From Actinomyces sp. AC-20-1 (GTDB taxonomy: Bacteria > Actinomycetota > Actinomycetes > Actinomycetales > Actinomycetaceae), in assembly GCF_023369555.1 (NCBI RefSeq), contig NZ_JACJVC010000011.1, forward strand, positions 1-64,000: a stretch of 64,000 nucleotides of DNA. The letters are read 5' to 3'. The notes beneath the pieces are model-generated. The model searched no databases. It was given only the letters and a program-made list of their open reading frames with translations, and was not told where the DNA came from. Of the stretch, positions 1 through 8,854 are shown piece by piece. The position numbers and the translations under genes are program-made. The number at the start of each line of letters is the position of its first letter. The first letter of the stretch is position 1.

Positions 1-959
1 GGGCGGGGCATGCCGGCCAGGCCGCGCACGCGCTCGGCGGCGACGTCGGCGAGGGCGGAGAAGGACTGGGCGGCGCCGGTCAGCTCCTCCCACACGCCGG
101 TGGCGCGGGCCAGGCGCTGGCCACTGGTGGCCTCGGCCGCGGCGAGCCCGGCCAGGCGGGCGCGGGCGACGCGCTCGCGCTCCTCGGCGGCCTCCCTGCG
201 GCGTCTGAGGAGGGCCTGGTCCTCGTGCCCGGCCTCGAGCAGGGACTGGGTCTGGACGACGTCGTCGGCCAGGAGGCGGGCGGTGGCGTCGCGGACCTCG
301 GCCTGGATGGTGCGCGCCCGGCGGGCGACGGCGGCCTGGCGGGCCAGGGGACCGAGCTGGCGGCGCAGCTCGGTGGTGAGGTCGGTCAGGCGCGTGAGGT
401 CGGCGGCCATGGCGTCGAGCTTGCGCAGGGCGCGCTCCTTGCGGCGCCGGTGCTTGAGGACGCCGGCGGCCTCCTCGATGAAGCCGCGGCGCTCCTCGGG
501 GGTGGCGGTCAGGACGGCGTCGAGCTGGCCCTGGCCGACGATGACGTGCATCTGGCGGCCCAGGCCGGTGTCGCTCAGCAGCTCCTGGACGTCGAGGAGG
601 CGGCAGGGGCTGCCGTTGATCCGGTACTCGGAGCCGCCGCCCCGGAAGAGGGTGCGGGTGAGGGTGACCTCGCTGTAGTCGATGGGCAGGGCGCCGTCGG
701 TGTTGTCGATGGTGAGGGAGACCTCGGCGCGGCCGAGGGCGGGGCGCGAGCCGGCGCCGGCGAAGATGACGTCCGCCATGGTGCCGCCGCGCAGGCTCTT
801 GGCGCCCTGCTCGCCCATGACCCAGGTGAGGGCGTCGACGACGTTGGACTTGCCCGAGCCGTTCGGGCCGACGACGGCGGTGATGCCGGGCTCCAGGCGC
901 AGGGTCGTGGACGAGGCGAAGGACTTGAAGCCCTTGATCGTCAACGTCTTGAGGTGCAC
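1..959 (-). CDS. smc: SMC chromosome-partition ATPase, N-terminal part (gene runs off the left edge)
   Basis: First ~319 residues of SMC, the ring-forming ATPase that with ScpA/ScpB compacts and segregates the nucleoid. The Walker A loop GPNGSGKSN lies at about residues 31-39, the Q-loop-like QGQLD at 143-147, and after about residue 155 an Arg/Glu/Ala-rich region looks like the start of the long coiled coil. The reading starts at a GTG (957-959), giving [14 protein letters not shown], a typical SMC start. There is no Shine-Dalgarno, but a -10-like TATCGT (966-971) ends 6 nt before the start, so a leaderless mRNA is likely. The hinge, C-terminal head and stop lie outside the window. Family assignment is very secure. 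Confidence 0.95.
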   Translation of the reverse strand, partial: MHLKTLTIKGFKSFASSTTLRLEPGITAVVGPNGSGKSNVVDALTWVMGEQGAKSLRGGTMADVIFAGAGSRPALGRAEVSLTIDNTDGALPIDYSEVTLTRTLFRGGGSEYRINGSPCRLLDVQELLSDTGLGRQMHVIVGQGQLDAVLTATPEERRGFIEEAAGVLKHRRRKERALRKLDAMAADLTRLTDLTTELRRQLGPLARQAAVARRARTIQAEVRDATARLLADDVVQTQSLLEAGHEDQALLRRRREAAEERERVARARLAGLAAAEATSGQRLARATGVWEELTGAAQSFSALADVAAERVRGLAGMPR

Positions 960-1030
960 GGGCTCACGATAGCCGTCGCGCGCGGCCGGGCGCCCGCCGG
1001 GACGGGTGGGCCCGCCCCGGCGCACGTGGC

Positions 1031-2464
1031 TCACACCCCCAGCCCGGCCTCCCTCAGGACGGCCAGGGCCCGGTGGCGCCACATCTGGGAGACGGCCGAG
1101 CCGGGGTTGAGGTCGAAGACGTGGTCCGTGCAGGGCACGACGTGGGTCTCGTGCGCGGCACCGACCTCGGTCAGCACGGCGTCGAGCGCGAGCGCCCCGG
1201 CGACGGGGACGACGTGGTCGCGCTCCCCGGCGACGACGAGGGTGGGCGGCAGGCCCGCTGCGAGCCCGGCACCGGCCACCTGCCGCAGGAGCCGGACGGG
1301 GTCGATGGCCTCGTAGCGCTCGGGGACCTCGGCGGGGGTGCCGCCGGTGTAGCGCTGGGCCCGTTCGGACACGAAGGGCCCCATGACGAGGTCGGGGTTG
1401 TCGTGGAAGCCGACGGGGTCCGCGATGGGGTACTCGGTGAGGACGGCGTCGATGCCGGGGACCCGGCCCCCGCAGGCGGCGGGGTAGTCGGGCAGGGTCC
1501 CCAGGGCCTGGCGGTAGGTGAGGTTGAGGGCGAGGTGGCCTCCGGCGGAGTCGCCGACGAGGGCGAGGCGCTGGGCGTCGCCCCCGTAGTCGGCGGCGTG
1601 CGCCGCGACCCAGGCCAGGCCGCAGGCGGTGCGGGACTCGGCGAGCTGCCAGGTGGGCTGGGCGGTGGTGGACAGGGGGTAGTCGACGGCGACGGCGAGG
1701 TAGCCCTGGCGGGCGAGCCAGTCGGCCTGGCCCCGGGTCATGGGGTTGAGGCGGTTGCCGTTGGACCAGCCGCCGCCGTGGACGAGGACGACGACGGGCA
1801 CGCCCTCGGGGTGGGCGGCGCGCACCTGGTCCGGGGTGAGGGGGGTGCCGTCGGCGCTGCGGGGGTACCAGACGCCGGCGCGCAGGAGCTGGCCGGTCTC
1901 GGCGTCGTCGAGGACGAGGGGCTCGAGGTCGGGGGCGGAGCCGGCCTGACCGATGCCGGTCAGGGCGAGGAGGTCGACGTCGGTGCCCTGGGCGGTGACG
2001 TAGGAGAGCTGGGCGGTGCCGACGCCCCCGGTGACGGCGGTGGCCAGCGCGAGCAGGGCTGCGGTGGCGGCGCGCAGCCGGGTGCCGGGGGCCATGCGCA
2101 CGCGGCCGGCACGGTGGGCGCTACCGGCACGGACGGCAGGGTCAGCGTGGTGGGCGCTGTCGGGGCGGTGGGAGCGGAGGGCTGCGGCGAGGGCGAGGAG
2201 GGTGAGCAGGAGGAGAGCGACGAGGATGCCGAGGCCCCAGGTGCCGAGCATGAGCGAGTAGGACAGGCCGGGGACCTCAACGAGCTCGGCCAGGGCCGCG
2301 AGCGCGAGGAAGGCGGCCAGGGCGAGGGCGGTGCGTCCCAGCAGGGGCCGACGGCGGGGCCCGCGCGGCCGGGCACCGGCTCGCCTGGCACCGGGGCGCC
2401 TCGGGCTGCGCCGCCGAGGGTCGGGCCGCTCGCTCAGCTGCTGGAGCCCGGGTCTCTCACTCAC
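1031..2464 (-). CDS. Membrane-anchored alpha/beta-hydrolase (esterase/lipase-like)
   Basis: A 477-aa protein. An Arg/Pro-rich N-terminus of ~45 residues is followed by hydrophobic segments ([15 protein letters not shown], then [18 protein letters not shown], then a third near residue 135), and then a C-terminal hydrolase domain with the oxyanion motif HGGGW, nucleophile elbow GDSAGG, an acid-loop candidate GERDH and a late His in CTDHVFDL. This is the layout of BD-FAE/HSL-type carboxylesterases tethered to the membrane; the substrate is unknown. I chose the GTG at 2464 (VSERPG) rather than an upstream ATG at 2641, because the upstream part is repeat-derived low-quality coding and TAGGCT (2472-2477) stands 7 nt before the GTG as a leaderless -10. 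It shares its upstream region with the divergent surface-protein gene and the 19-bp repeats. Confidence 0.8.
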   Translation of the reverse strand: MSERPGLQQLSERPDPRRRSPRRPGARRAGARPRGPRRRPLLGRTALALAAFLALAALAELVEVPGLSYSLMLGTWGLGILVALLLLTLLALAAALRSHRPDSAHHADPAVRAGSAHRAGRVRMAPGTRLRAATAALLALATAVTGGVGTAQLSYVTAQGTDVDLLALTGIGQAGSAPDLEPLVLDDAETGQLLRAGVWYPRSADGTPLTPDQVRAAHPEGVPVVVLVHGGGWSNGNRLNPMTRGQADWLARQGYLAVAVDYPLSTTAQPTWQLAESRTACGLAWVAAHAADYGGDAQRLALVGDSAGGHLALNLTYRQALGTLPDYPAACGGRVPGIDAVLTEYPIADPVGFHDNPDLVMGPFVSERAQRYTGGTPAEVPERYEAIDPVRLLRQVAGAGLAAGLPPTLVVAGERDHVVPVAGALALDAVLTEVGAAHETHVVPCTDHVFDLNPGSAVSQMWRHRALAVLREAGLGV

Positions 2465-2489
2465 GCGCCGCAGCCTAGCGCCCACGCGT

Positions 2490-2603
2490 GGACAACCTGC
2501 CGCTCCCAGGACAACCTCTCCGCCCAAGGACAACCTGCTCCCCCAAGGACCACCTACAGGCGACACACACGTTGTCCAACGACACACACGTTGTCCTTGA
2601 GCG
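2490..2603. repeat. Six tandem 19-bp units with GGACAAC / GTTGTCC cores in opposing orientation
   Basis: GGACAACCT occurs at 2490, 2509 and 2528 with a variant GGACCACCT at 2547, exactly 19 bp apart. CACACGTTGTCC then begins at 2566 and 2585, again 19 bp apart. GTTGTCC is the reverse complement of GGACAAC, so four units face one way and two the other. The array fills the divergent intergenic space between the esterase (-) and the surface-protein gene (+). It could be iterated operator sites or a minisatellite. Confidence 0.8.
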
Positions 2604-2659
2604 ATCGCGTGATCCGCAGGTGCGCGGCGGGTCGGCACCATGCGTCAGCATCACGACAC

Positions 2660-2700
2660 TTGTTTGGTAGTGCTTCTCATTATCGATACTATACGGGTGG
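2660..2700 (+). promoter_or_regulatory. AT-rich promoter candidate of the surface-protein gene with a Zur-box-like sequence
   Basis: This is an AT-rich island in an otherwise very GC-rich region. TTGGTA (2664-2669) and TACTAT (2687-2692) are separated by 17 bp. The bottom strand of 2671-2685 reads CGATAATGAGAAGCA, matching about 11 of 15 positions of an idealised Zur-type palindrome (TGATAATGATTATCA). The promoter is plausible; the Zur reading is only a suggestion. It fits because surface proteins of this domain type often sit with metal-uptake genes. Confidence 0.4.
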
Positions 2701-2770
2701 ACCGGAGCACCCCGCTCCAGGCTGCGCAGGCCCCGCACGGCCCGCGCCGTTCCCGGCTGGAAAGACCGAC

Positions 2771-4516
2771 ATGCGAGCAGCAACCACCACACGGCCACTG
2801 GCCGTACTCACCGCCCTGCTGGCGCTCATCGTCTGCGCGATGGCGCCCGCGGCCCAGGCGGACAACAGGATCCTTCTGGAGAGCGGACACACCGACGCCT
2901 TCTACATCCTCACGGAGGGCGGCGTCCCAGAAGTCGTGGTCGACAACAGGGGCGACCGCTACACCCCGGGCGACACCATCTTCCGCATCCAGGCCTCCAC
3001 CTACAGCACCGAGCACGAGCTCACCGGCCCGTTCGACGGGCCCGTGGAGGGGTACTTCAGTGGCGCCCTGGCCAGCGGGTGGTTCGAGCCCGGGTGGAAC
3101 GCCCCCGGGTTCAGGAGACACTTCGCGTCGATGCGCATCGACTTCACGAAGGTCACCGGCCCGGGCCGAGTGCTTCTCGCCGGCAACTCCTCGATCGATG
3201 ACGAGACTGACCCAAGGCAGGCCTACCTTGCCGACGGCTCCTACGATGTCGTGACGGGCGCCAGTCTGCCCATCACCGGTCACGAGCACGCGCACTGGTT
3301 CTTCACCCACGCCGGCGAGTACCAGCTCACCGGAATGGCCGTCGGCACGCGCGCCGACGGCACGGAGGTCGCCTCCGAGCCCTTCACCGTGGCCTTCCGC
3401 GTCGAGCGCAACGCGCAGGACACGCGCGCCGAGGCACCCTCCCAGCCGACCACGGCCCCGGGCACGGAGCCGACCACGGCCCCCGCTCCGACCGCCCAGC
3501 CCAGCACCCAGCCGGGTACCGAGCCCACCACTGAGCCGACGACGCCCTCCTCGAGCGTCTTCGACACCCACGAGCCCTACCGCCTCACCCACGGCCACGT
3601 CGACCTCTTCAGCGTCATCGCCAAGGACGGCAGGCTCGTCATGGCCGCCAAGGACGAGTCCACCGGCAAGATGGTCGTGCGCCAGCCGGAGGACGTCACC
3701 GTCGTCGTCGGCGAGAGCACGCGTCGCGAGCTCAAGGGGGATCTGGCCTCGGCTCTCGTGCCCTCGGGCTACTTCCTGCCCGAGAGCGGACAGAACCAGC
3801 AGGAGGCCCCCTTCCCCGGCTGGGACACCTTCTCGGCCGAGCCGGACTTCCCCACCGTCGACATCGAGTTCGTGGACGTCACCGGCCCCGGCCGCGTCTT
3901 CCTCTTCACCACCGCCCGTAGCGCTCTGAGCTCTCAGCTGGTCTCAGGAAAGTACGAGCTCAACGACGGCGAGGTCATCCACATGGAGGACCCCGGACAC
4001 GTGCACACCAACTGGCTCTTCGAGAAGCCGGGCACGTACACCATGACGGTGCGGGCCAAGGGCGAGTCCTTGGAGAGCGGCGACACCGTGACCTCCCAGC
4101 CGGCCACGTACACGTGGGTCGTGGGCGAGAGCGCCCCGACCCCGGAGCCGACCGCCACCGCCAGCAGCACGGCCGGCACCGAGCCCACCAGCGCCCCCAG
4201 CACCAGCGCCCCCGCCACCTCGGCGCCCGGCGGTGACCCGAGCGCCACGCCCAGCAGCACGGCCAGCACCGGCCCCAGCCCCACCGGCAGCGCGAGCGCC
4301 ACGCCCAGCGCGAGCGCCACGGCCAGCACCCCGGGAGGCGCCCCCCTGGCAGCGGGTGGCGGCGCAGCGGGCTCGGGCCTCGGCGGAGGCTCCGGCACGG
4401 GCGGCGGCTCGGGCCTGGCCCGCACCGGCGCGGGGACGATGACCCTGGTCGGCATGAGCCTGGCGACCTTCGCCGGGGGATCCGCCTTCCTGGCCGCACG
4501 CCGTCGGCAGGCCTGA
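2771..4516 (+). CDS. LAXTG-anchored actinobacterial surface protein with two repeat domains
   Basis: A 581-aa secreted, wall-anchored protein. It has a signal peptide (residues 1 to ~27, ending AAQA), then two copies of the actinobacterial surface-anchored domain (TIGR03769/'choice-of-anchor M' type as I recognise it). Copy 1 begins LESGHTDAF and copy 2 LTHGHVDLF; both contain VTGPGRV and a His-rich GHEHAHWFF / GHVHTNWLF strand. Thr/Pro/Ala/Ser-rich linkers follow each copy, then a Gly-rich stretch, LARTG, a hydrophobic helix and a basic tail. LARTG fits the LAXTG motif of class E sortases. The ATG at 2771 is chosen because the signal peptide starts there; the frame runs open far upstream without coding character. 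The family often accompanies metal or ABC transporter loci; here there is no such neighbour, so the ligand is unknown. Confidence 0.88.
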   Translation: MRAATTTRPLAVLTALLALIVCAMAPAAQADNRILLESGHTDAFYILTEGGVPEVVVDNRGDRYTPGDTIFRIQASTYSTEHELTGPFDGPVEGYFSGALASGWFEPGWNAPGFRRHFASMRIDFTKVTGPGRVLLAGNSSIDDETDPRQAYLADGSYDVVTGASLPITGHEHAHWFFTHAGEYQLTGMAVGTRADGTEVASEPFTVAFRVERNAQDTRAEAPSQPTTAPGTEPTTAPAPTAQPSTQPGTEPTTEPTTPSSSVFDTHEPYRLTHGHVDLFSVIAKDGRLVMAAKDESTGKMVVRQPEDVTVVVGESTRRELKGDLASALVPSGYFLPESGQNQQEAPFPGWDTFSAEPDFPTVDIEFVDVTGPGRVFLFTTARSALSSQLVSGKYELNDGEVIHMEDPGHVHTNWLFEKPGTYTMTVRAKGESLESGDTVTSQPATYTWVVGESAPTPEPTATASSTAGTEPTSAPSTSAPATSAPGGDPSATPSSTASTGPSPTGSASATPSASATASTPGGAPLAAGGGAAGSGLGGGSGTGGGSGLARTGAGTMTLVGMSLATFAGGSAFLAARRRQA

Positions 4517-4539
4517 CACCGGCCCTGCCCCGGGTGACG

Positions 4540-4587
4540 ACATGAGCCGGTGGCGAGGACACCACAGTCCTCGCCACCGGCTCATGT
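4540..4587. terminator. Bidirectional hairpin between the surface-protein gene and ndk
   Basis: A perfect 21-bp inverted repeat (4540-4560 with 4567-4587) and a 6-nt ACCACA loop lie between convergent genes. No T-tract follows on either strand. The remaining bases to ndk (4588-4658) show nothing else. Confidence 0.8.
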
Positions 4588-4658
4588 GTGAGCGGGACCC
4601 TGCCTGCGGACCGGCCCCGGCGGCCCCGGGCGGTCCCGTCCGAGGCCCGCGGACCGGC

Positions 4659-5153
4659 TCAGGAGGCCGGGGCGGCGAGCTCGGGGAACCAGATGGCGAT
4701 CTCCCGCTCGGCCGAGGCCGGGGAGTCGGAGCCGTGGACGAGGTTCTCGATGGCGGGTCCCGCCCAGTCGCGTCCCAGGTCCCCGCGGATCGTCCCCGGT
4801 GCCGCGGTCGTCGGGTCCGTCGCCCCCATGAGGGAGCGCACGCCCTCGACCACGCGGTCCCCCTCCACGACGGCGGCGACGACCGGCCCGCGGGTCATGT
4901 ACTGCACGATGCCCGGGTAGAAGGGCTTGCTCACGTGCTCGCAGTAGTGCTCCGCCAGCGTCCGGGGGCCGGCCTGGAGCATCCGCAGGGCGGTGACCTC
5001 GTAGCCCTTGGCCTCGATCCGGCGCAGGACCTCGCCGGTCAGGTGCCGTTCGACGGCGTCGGGCTTGAGCAGGACCAGGACCCTGCTGCGGGGCGTGCTC
5101 GGGGCCGCGCCGTCGGCGGCCGGGGTGGTGGACTGGGGTGCGGTGGTGCTCAT
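4659..5153 (-). CDS. ndk: Nucleoside-diphosphate kinase
   Basis: A 164-aa cytoplasmic enzyme transferring the gamma-phosphate of ATP to NDPs through a phospho-His. It has the N-terminal [11 protein letters not shown] strand, [13 protein letters not shown], and the active-site region [17 protein letters not shown] with the catalytic His. The core is about 140 aa, so the first ~22 Thr/Ala/Pro-rich residues are an extension. The ATG at 5153 is preceded by GGAGAG at a good distance; an upstream ATG in frame would add ~40 unsupported residues. In many actinobacteria ndk follows folC; here dhaL and dhaM lie between them. Confidence 0.95.
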   Translation of the reverse strand: MSTTAPQSTTPAADGAAPSTPRSRVLVLLKPDAVERHLTGEVLRRIEAKGYEVTALRMLQAGPRTLAEHYCEHVSKPFYPGIVQYMTRGPVVAAVVEGDRVVEGVRSLMGATDPTTAAPGTIRGDLGRDWAGPAIENLVHGSDSPASAEREIAIWFPELAAPAS

Positions 5154-5229
5154 GGCTCTCCAAGAGTGCGTGTGGTGGACGTCGTCGTCGGACATGGTCG
5201 GGGCTGTGGCGAGGGCTGGGCCCCGTCCC

Positions 5230-6084
5230 TCAGCGGCTGCGGGCCGGCTCAGGGACCTGGGCGGCACCCGCGTGCTCATGGGCGTCCAGGAGGCTCTGGA
5301 CGCGGTCGAGGGTCGTACCGGGGTCTGGACCGACGACCGTCGCCTCGACCCATCCCGCGCGCGTGACGCCGAGGACCAGGAGCTGCGACATCGTCGTGGC
5401 GGGTCGGCCCTCGACCCACAGGTGTGAGCGCTCGGTCTCCAGGAGCACCGCCAACGTGGCCGCGGGCCGGGCGTGCAGGCCGGCGGGGTCGCTCACGTAC
5501 AGGGGGCGTGAGGCGGCCGGCTCCTCCTGCGCGGCGGGTGCGCCCGGCCGGACCTCGTCGCTCCACATCGACACCACCGTGCGGGCCGCCCGCGCGCAGG
5601 CCCTGACGTCCGCGCCGCAGGCGGCCTCCACCGCGGCCGCCAGGGTGCCCTGCGCCACCGGGACGTCGACGACGAGCGCGAGCCCCGTCGCGTCGCTGCC
5701 CGGTGCTCCACCGGGCCCCGTCGCCCCGTCCTCCCCCAGGACCGTCTCGACCGCCATCTGGGCGACCATGAGGGCGCTGCCGAGGTCCGTGGTGACGAGC
5801 ACCTGGTGCCCTGCGGCGAGCAGGTCGCGCACCGCGGCCTCGACGGCCACGGGGTCGGTCCCGACGCCGCCGTCGGGGCCGCCTCCCACACCCCGGACGA
5901 GGACCTGCGGGGTCATCTGGGCGACGATCTCCACCACGCCCTCGGCCAGCCGGCTCGAGTGGGAGACGACGAGGACCGCCGTCAGGGGCCGGCCGTCACC
6001 GGGCGGCGGTGCCGGCGGCACGACGGCCCTACCGCCAGCTGGGGCCGTGCCGGGCCGCTCGGCGCAGGAGGGCAGGGCGCTCAC
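5230..6084 (-). CDS. dhaM: DhaM-type PTS phosphotransfer protein fused to an HPr domain
   Basis: A 284-aa protein. Residues ~35-170 form the EIIA(mannose)-like DhaM domain with the phospho-acceptor His in [13 protein letters not shown]. Residues ~200-280 form an HPr domain with AGLHARPA around the phospho-His. DhaM carries phosphate from PEP via EI and HPr to the ADP bound on DhaL, energising dihydroxyacetone phosphorylation by DhaK. DhaM-HPr fusions are known (E. coli DhaM also carries an EI-like part, absent here). The GTG start at 6084 lies 4 nt after the dhaL stop, so the two are translated together; GAGG is inside the dhaL end. No dhaK is found in the window. Confidence 0.9.
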   Translation of the reverse strand: MSALPSCAERPGTAPAGGRAVVPPAPPPGDGRPLTAVLVVSHSSRLAEGVVEIVAQMTPQVLVRGVGGGPDGGVGTDPVAVEAAVRDLLAAGHQVLVTTDLGSALMVAQMAVETVLGEDGATGPGGAPGSDATGLALVVDVPVAQGTLAAAVEAACGADVRACARAARTVVSMWSDEVRPGAPAAQEEPAASRPLYVSDPAGLHARPAATLAVLLETERSHLWVEGRPATTMSQLLVLGVTRAGWVEATVVGPDPGTTLDRVQSLLDAHEHAGAAQVPEPARSR

Positions 6085-6088
6085 CGTC

Positions 6089-6751
6089 TCAGTCCCTCAC
6101 CTCGCAGGCCCGCCGGGCGCTGAGGGCCGCGGCCGCCAGGATGAGGGAGGTGGACTCAGCGCCCGGGTCCCGGTGCCCGCGCGAGCGCTCACCCAGGTAG
6201 GAGGCGCGTCCCCGGCGCGCCCGCATGGGCTCGGTGGCGCTGGCCCCTGCGGCGGCGGCCTCCGCGGCCGCCTCGAGGACCGCGGCCGGAGCGTCCTCGC
6301 ACTGCCCCACCCGGGTCACGGCCTCCTGGGCGGCGCGGGCGGCAGCGGCCCAGGCGTCCACCATGGTCTTGTCCCCCGCCTCGGCGTGCCCGCGGGCGAG
6401 GACGCCCTCGCAGGCGGCGGACACCATCCGGGCGGCGCCCGGTGCGTCGAGCACGGGCGCGTCGGCCTCCCGGGCGGCGCGCAGGAAGGCCGTGCCGATG
6501 AGGGGGCCGGCGGCACCGCCGACCGTCGAGATGAGGATCGTGGCGGTGAGCTTGAGGACAGCCCCCGGCGTGGGCAGCTCACCCGCGTCCTCCAGGGCGG
6601 CGACGGCGGCGCGCATGCCGCGCTCAAGGTTGGTGCCGTGGTCGCCGTCGCCGATGGCCGTGTCGAGGGCGGTGAGCTCCTCGCGGTGCTCGGCGACGAC
6701 CTGTGCGGACAGGCGGATCCAGGACTCGGCCCAGGAGGCGTCAAGAGGCAT
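6089..6751 (-). CDS. dhaL: Dihydroxyacetone kinase ADP-binding subunit DhaL
   Basis: A 220-aa protein. It has the nucleotide/Mg loop AIGDGDHGTNLERG (~residues 31-44), GGAAGPL, GDKTMVDA and the C-terminal RGRASYLGERSRGHRDPGA motif, in the usual order and length. DhaL keeps a tightly bound ADP that is rephosphorylated by DhaM and then phosphorylates dihydroxyacetone held on DhaK. The ATG at 6751 has GAAGGAAG upstream; an in-frame start 20 codons earlier lacks a site. It is the first gene of a dhaL-dhaM pair. The partner DhaK is not encoded here, so either it is elsewhere or DhaL/DhaM serve another kinase. Confidence 0.92.
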   Translation of the reverse strand: MPLDASWAESWIRLSAQVVAEHREELTALDTAIGDGDHGTNLERGMRAAVAALEDAGELPTPGAVLKLTATILISTVGGAAGPLIGTAFLRAAREADAPVLDAPGAARMVSAACEGVLARGHAEAGDKTMVDAWAAAARAAQEAVTRVGQCEDAPAAVLEAAAEAAAAGASATEPMRARRGRASYLGERSRGHRDPGAESTSLILAAAALSARRACEVRD

Positions 6752-6888
6752 CGTGCTTCCTTCGAGGGGACGGCGTGGCGCTCGCGCGCATGGCTGGGCC
6801 CATTGTTCCACGCCCTCCCCGGCCGGGGCGCGGCCCGCACTGAACCGGACCGGACTCCGACCCGCACCGAGACAGGAGCGGGGCCGGC

Positions 6889-8709
6889 TCAGGACCGGCC
6901 GAAGAGCGCGCGTGCCTCGGCGGCGAGCACCACCGAGCCCAGGACGAGCACCCCGGAGGCCGTCAGGGGCGCCCCGGAGCCCTCCGAGAGCCTGGCGGCC
7001 TGCTCGATGCCGGAGGCCAGGTCGTCGGCGACGACCACCCGGTCCTCGCCGTAGACCTCCCGCGCCACCGCCGCCAGGTCCTCGACCTCCATCGCCCGCG
7101 GGGAGTCGACCGGGACGACCACCACCGCGTCCGTGGCCGGCTCGAGCACGGACAGCACGCCCTCGGCGTCCTTGTCCGCCATGATGCCCATGACGGCCAC
7201 GAGGTGCTGGAAGCCGAAGGCCTCCTCGACCGCGGGCACGAGCGCGCTCACGCCGTGCGGGTTGTGGGCGGCGTCGACCAGGACCGTCGGGGAGGAGCGC
7301 AGCACCTCGAGCCGCCCCGGGCTCGTGACCGAGGCGAAGCCGTCCTCGACCACCTTGGCGGGCAGGGCCCTCCCGGCGAAGACGGCCTCGGCGGCCGCCA
7401 GGGCCAGCAGCGCGTTACGCGCCTGGTAGCTCCCGTGCAGGGGGACGAAGACGTCCTCGTAGACGGCGGCGGGGGTCGCCAGGCTCACCATCTGCCCGCC
7501 GACGGCGAGGGTGCGGTCGAGCACGCGCAGCGTGCCCGCGCCCGGGGCCTCGGGGTCCTCCTCCGGGTCGAGCTCGCGGCGCCACACGACGCCGTGCTCC
7601 CCGGCCGCGGCGGCGATGACCTCCTGGGCCTCGGCCGGCTGCAGGGCGGTGACGAGCGTGGCGCCGTCCTTGATGATGCCGGCCTTGTTCTGGGCGACCT
7701 GGCGCAGGGTGCTGCCCAGCCAGGCACCGTGGTCCAGCCCGATGGGCGTGATGACCTCGACCTCGGAGTCGACGACGTTCGTCGAGTCCCAGGTGCCCCC
7801 CATGCCGACCTCGATGACGGCGACGTCCACCGGGTGGTCGGCGAAGACGGCCAGGGCCATGACGGTGAGGACCTCGAAGAAGCTCAGGCGCGGCCCTCCC
7901 TCGGCCACCGAGCGCTCGTCGACCATGCGCACGTAGGGCTCGACGTCCTCCCAGGCGGCGATGAAGCCCTCCTCGCTGACGGGCTCACCGTCGAGGCTGA
8001 TGCGCTCACGGACCGTGGCCAGGTGGGGGCTGGTGAAGCGACCGGTGCGCATGCCCGTGGCGGCCAGGAGGCGCTCGGTCATGCGGGCGGTGGAGGTCTT
8101 GCCGTTGGTGCCGGTGACGTGGACGACCCGGTAGCTGCGCTCGGGGTGGCCGAGGATGTCGAGGACGGCCTCGACCCGCGACAGGGAGGGCTGGACCTTG
8201 TGCTCGGGCGCGCGCGCCAGGATCTCGGCCTCGACCTGGCGCATGCGCTCGGAGACCTCCACGGCGCGGGCGGCGGCCAGCAGCGAGGCCCGGTGCGCCT
8301 CAAGCTCGTCGGGGGAGTCCGGCAGGACGCTCTCCCACTGCTCCCAGTCGTCGGAGTCGTCCTCGTCGACCTCGGCGAGCAGGGCGTCGAGCTCGTCGAG
8401 GCTGTCAGCGCCGATCATGTTGCGGGCCACGAGCTCGCGCAGGGCCTGCAGGTCCTCGGCCTCCTGGGCGGCCTCGCGCTCGGCGTCCCCGGCACCGGCC
8501 TCGCGCACGTCGGTGACGGACAGGCCGGGGGCGTGAGCGGCCTGGATGTAGGGCAGGAGCTCGGGGTCCACGCCCTCGGTGCCCGTGGCCTGGCGGTGCA
8601 GCGCCGCCAGGCCGCCCTCGTGCAGGCCGTCGCCGAAGACGGCGTCGACGACCTCCTCGCCGGTGGCTCCCTCAGGGATGCCGAACGCGGCGCCCTCGTG
8701 CTTGTGCAT
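6889..8709 (-). CDS. folC: Bifunctional folylpolyglutamate / dihydrofolate synthase with long N-terminal extension
   Basis: 606 aa; FolC adds glutamate to folates (and to dihydropteroate), making ATP-dependent amide bonds in the cytoplasm. It has the P-loop HVTGTNGKTS (~residues 197-206), RFTSPHL, EVGMGGTWDSTN, LDHGAWLGSTL..NKAGIIK, HGSYQARNA and VDAAHNPHG. Homologues have the P-loop near residue 50, so about 150 residues at the front are extra; they are acidic and Ala/Glu-rich with EVDEDDSDDWEQWES. Of two nearby ATGs, 8709 has AAAGG six bases upstream; 8715 (two residues longer) is the alternative. It is downstream of ileS, as in related genomes that have valS or ileS before folC. Confidence 0.93.
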   Translation of the reverse strand: MHKHEGAAFGIPEGATGEEVVDAVFGDGLHEGGLAALHRQATGTEGVDPELLPYIQAAHAPGLSVTDVREAGAGDAEREAAQEAEDLQALRELVARNMIGADSLDELDALLAEVDEDDSDDWEQWESVLPDSPDELEAHRASLLAAARAVEVSERMRQVEAEILARAPEHKVQPSLSRVEAVLDILGHPERSYRVVHVTGTNGKTSTARMTERLLAATGMRTGRFTSPHLATVRERISLDGEPVSEEGFIAAWEDVEPYVRMVDERSVAEGGPRLSFFEVLTVMALAVFADHPVDVAVIEVGMGGTWDSTNVVDSEVEVITPIGLDHGAWLGSTLRQVAQNKAGIIKDGATLVTALQPAEAQEVIAAAAGEHGVVWRRELDPEEDPEAPGAGTLRVLDRTLAVGGQMVSLATPAAVYEDVFVPLHGSYQARNALLALAAAEAVFAGRALPAKVVEDGFASVTSPGRLEVLRSSPTVLVDAAHNPHGVSALVPAVEEAFGFQHLVAVMGIMADKDAEGVLSVLEPATDAVVVVPVDSPRAMEVEDLAAVAREVYGEDRVVVADDLASGIEQAARLSEGSGAPLTASGVLVLGSVVLAAEARALFGRS

Positions 8710-8854
8710 GCTCATCCTTTGCTGTCGTCGGTTGTCACGATCCAGGCCACTGCCCCGCCCCGCCCTCCGGTGGCGCGCCGCCGGCCGCGTGATGACGCGG
8801 CGCGGGGGCCCCGCCCGGAGAATGGGGTTCACGCAATGGCCTGGATCGTGACAC

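Noticed and set aside
2490-2603. CRISPR-like array
   Set aside because: The 19-bp units are contiguous with no unique spacers, and no cas genes are near.
1073-2770. Upstream part of the open frame leading into the surface protein
   Set aside because: It has no homology-like content, is antisense to the esterase, and a signal peptide starts cleanly at 2771.
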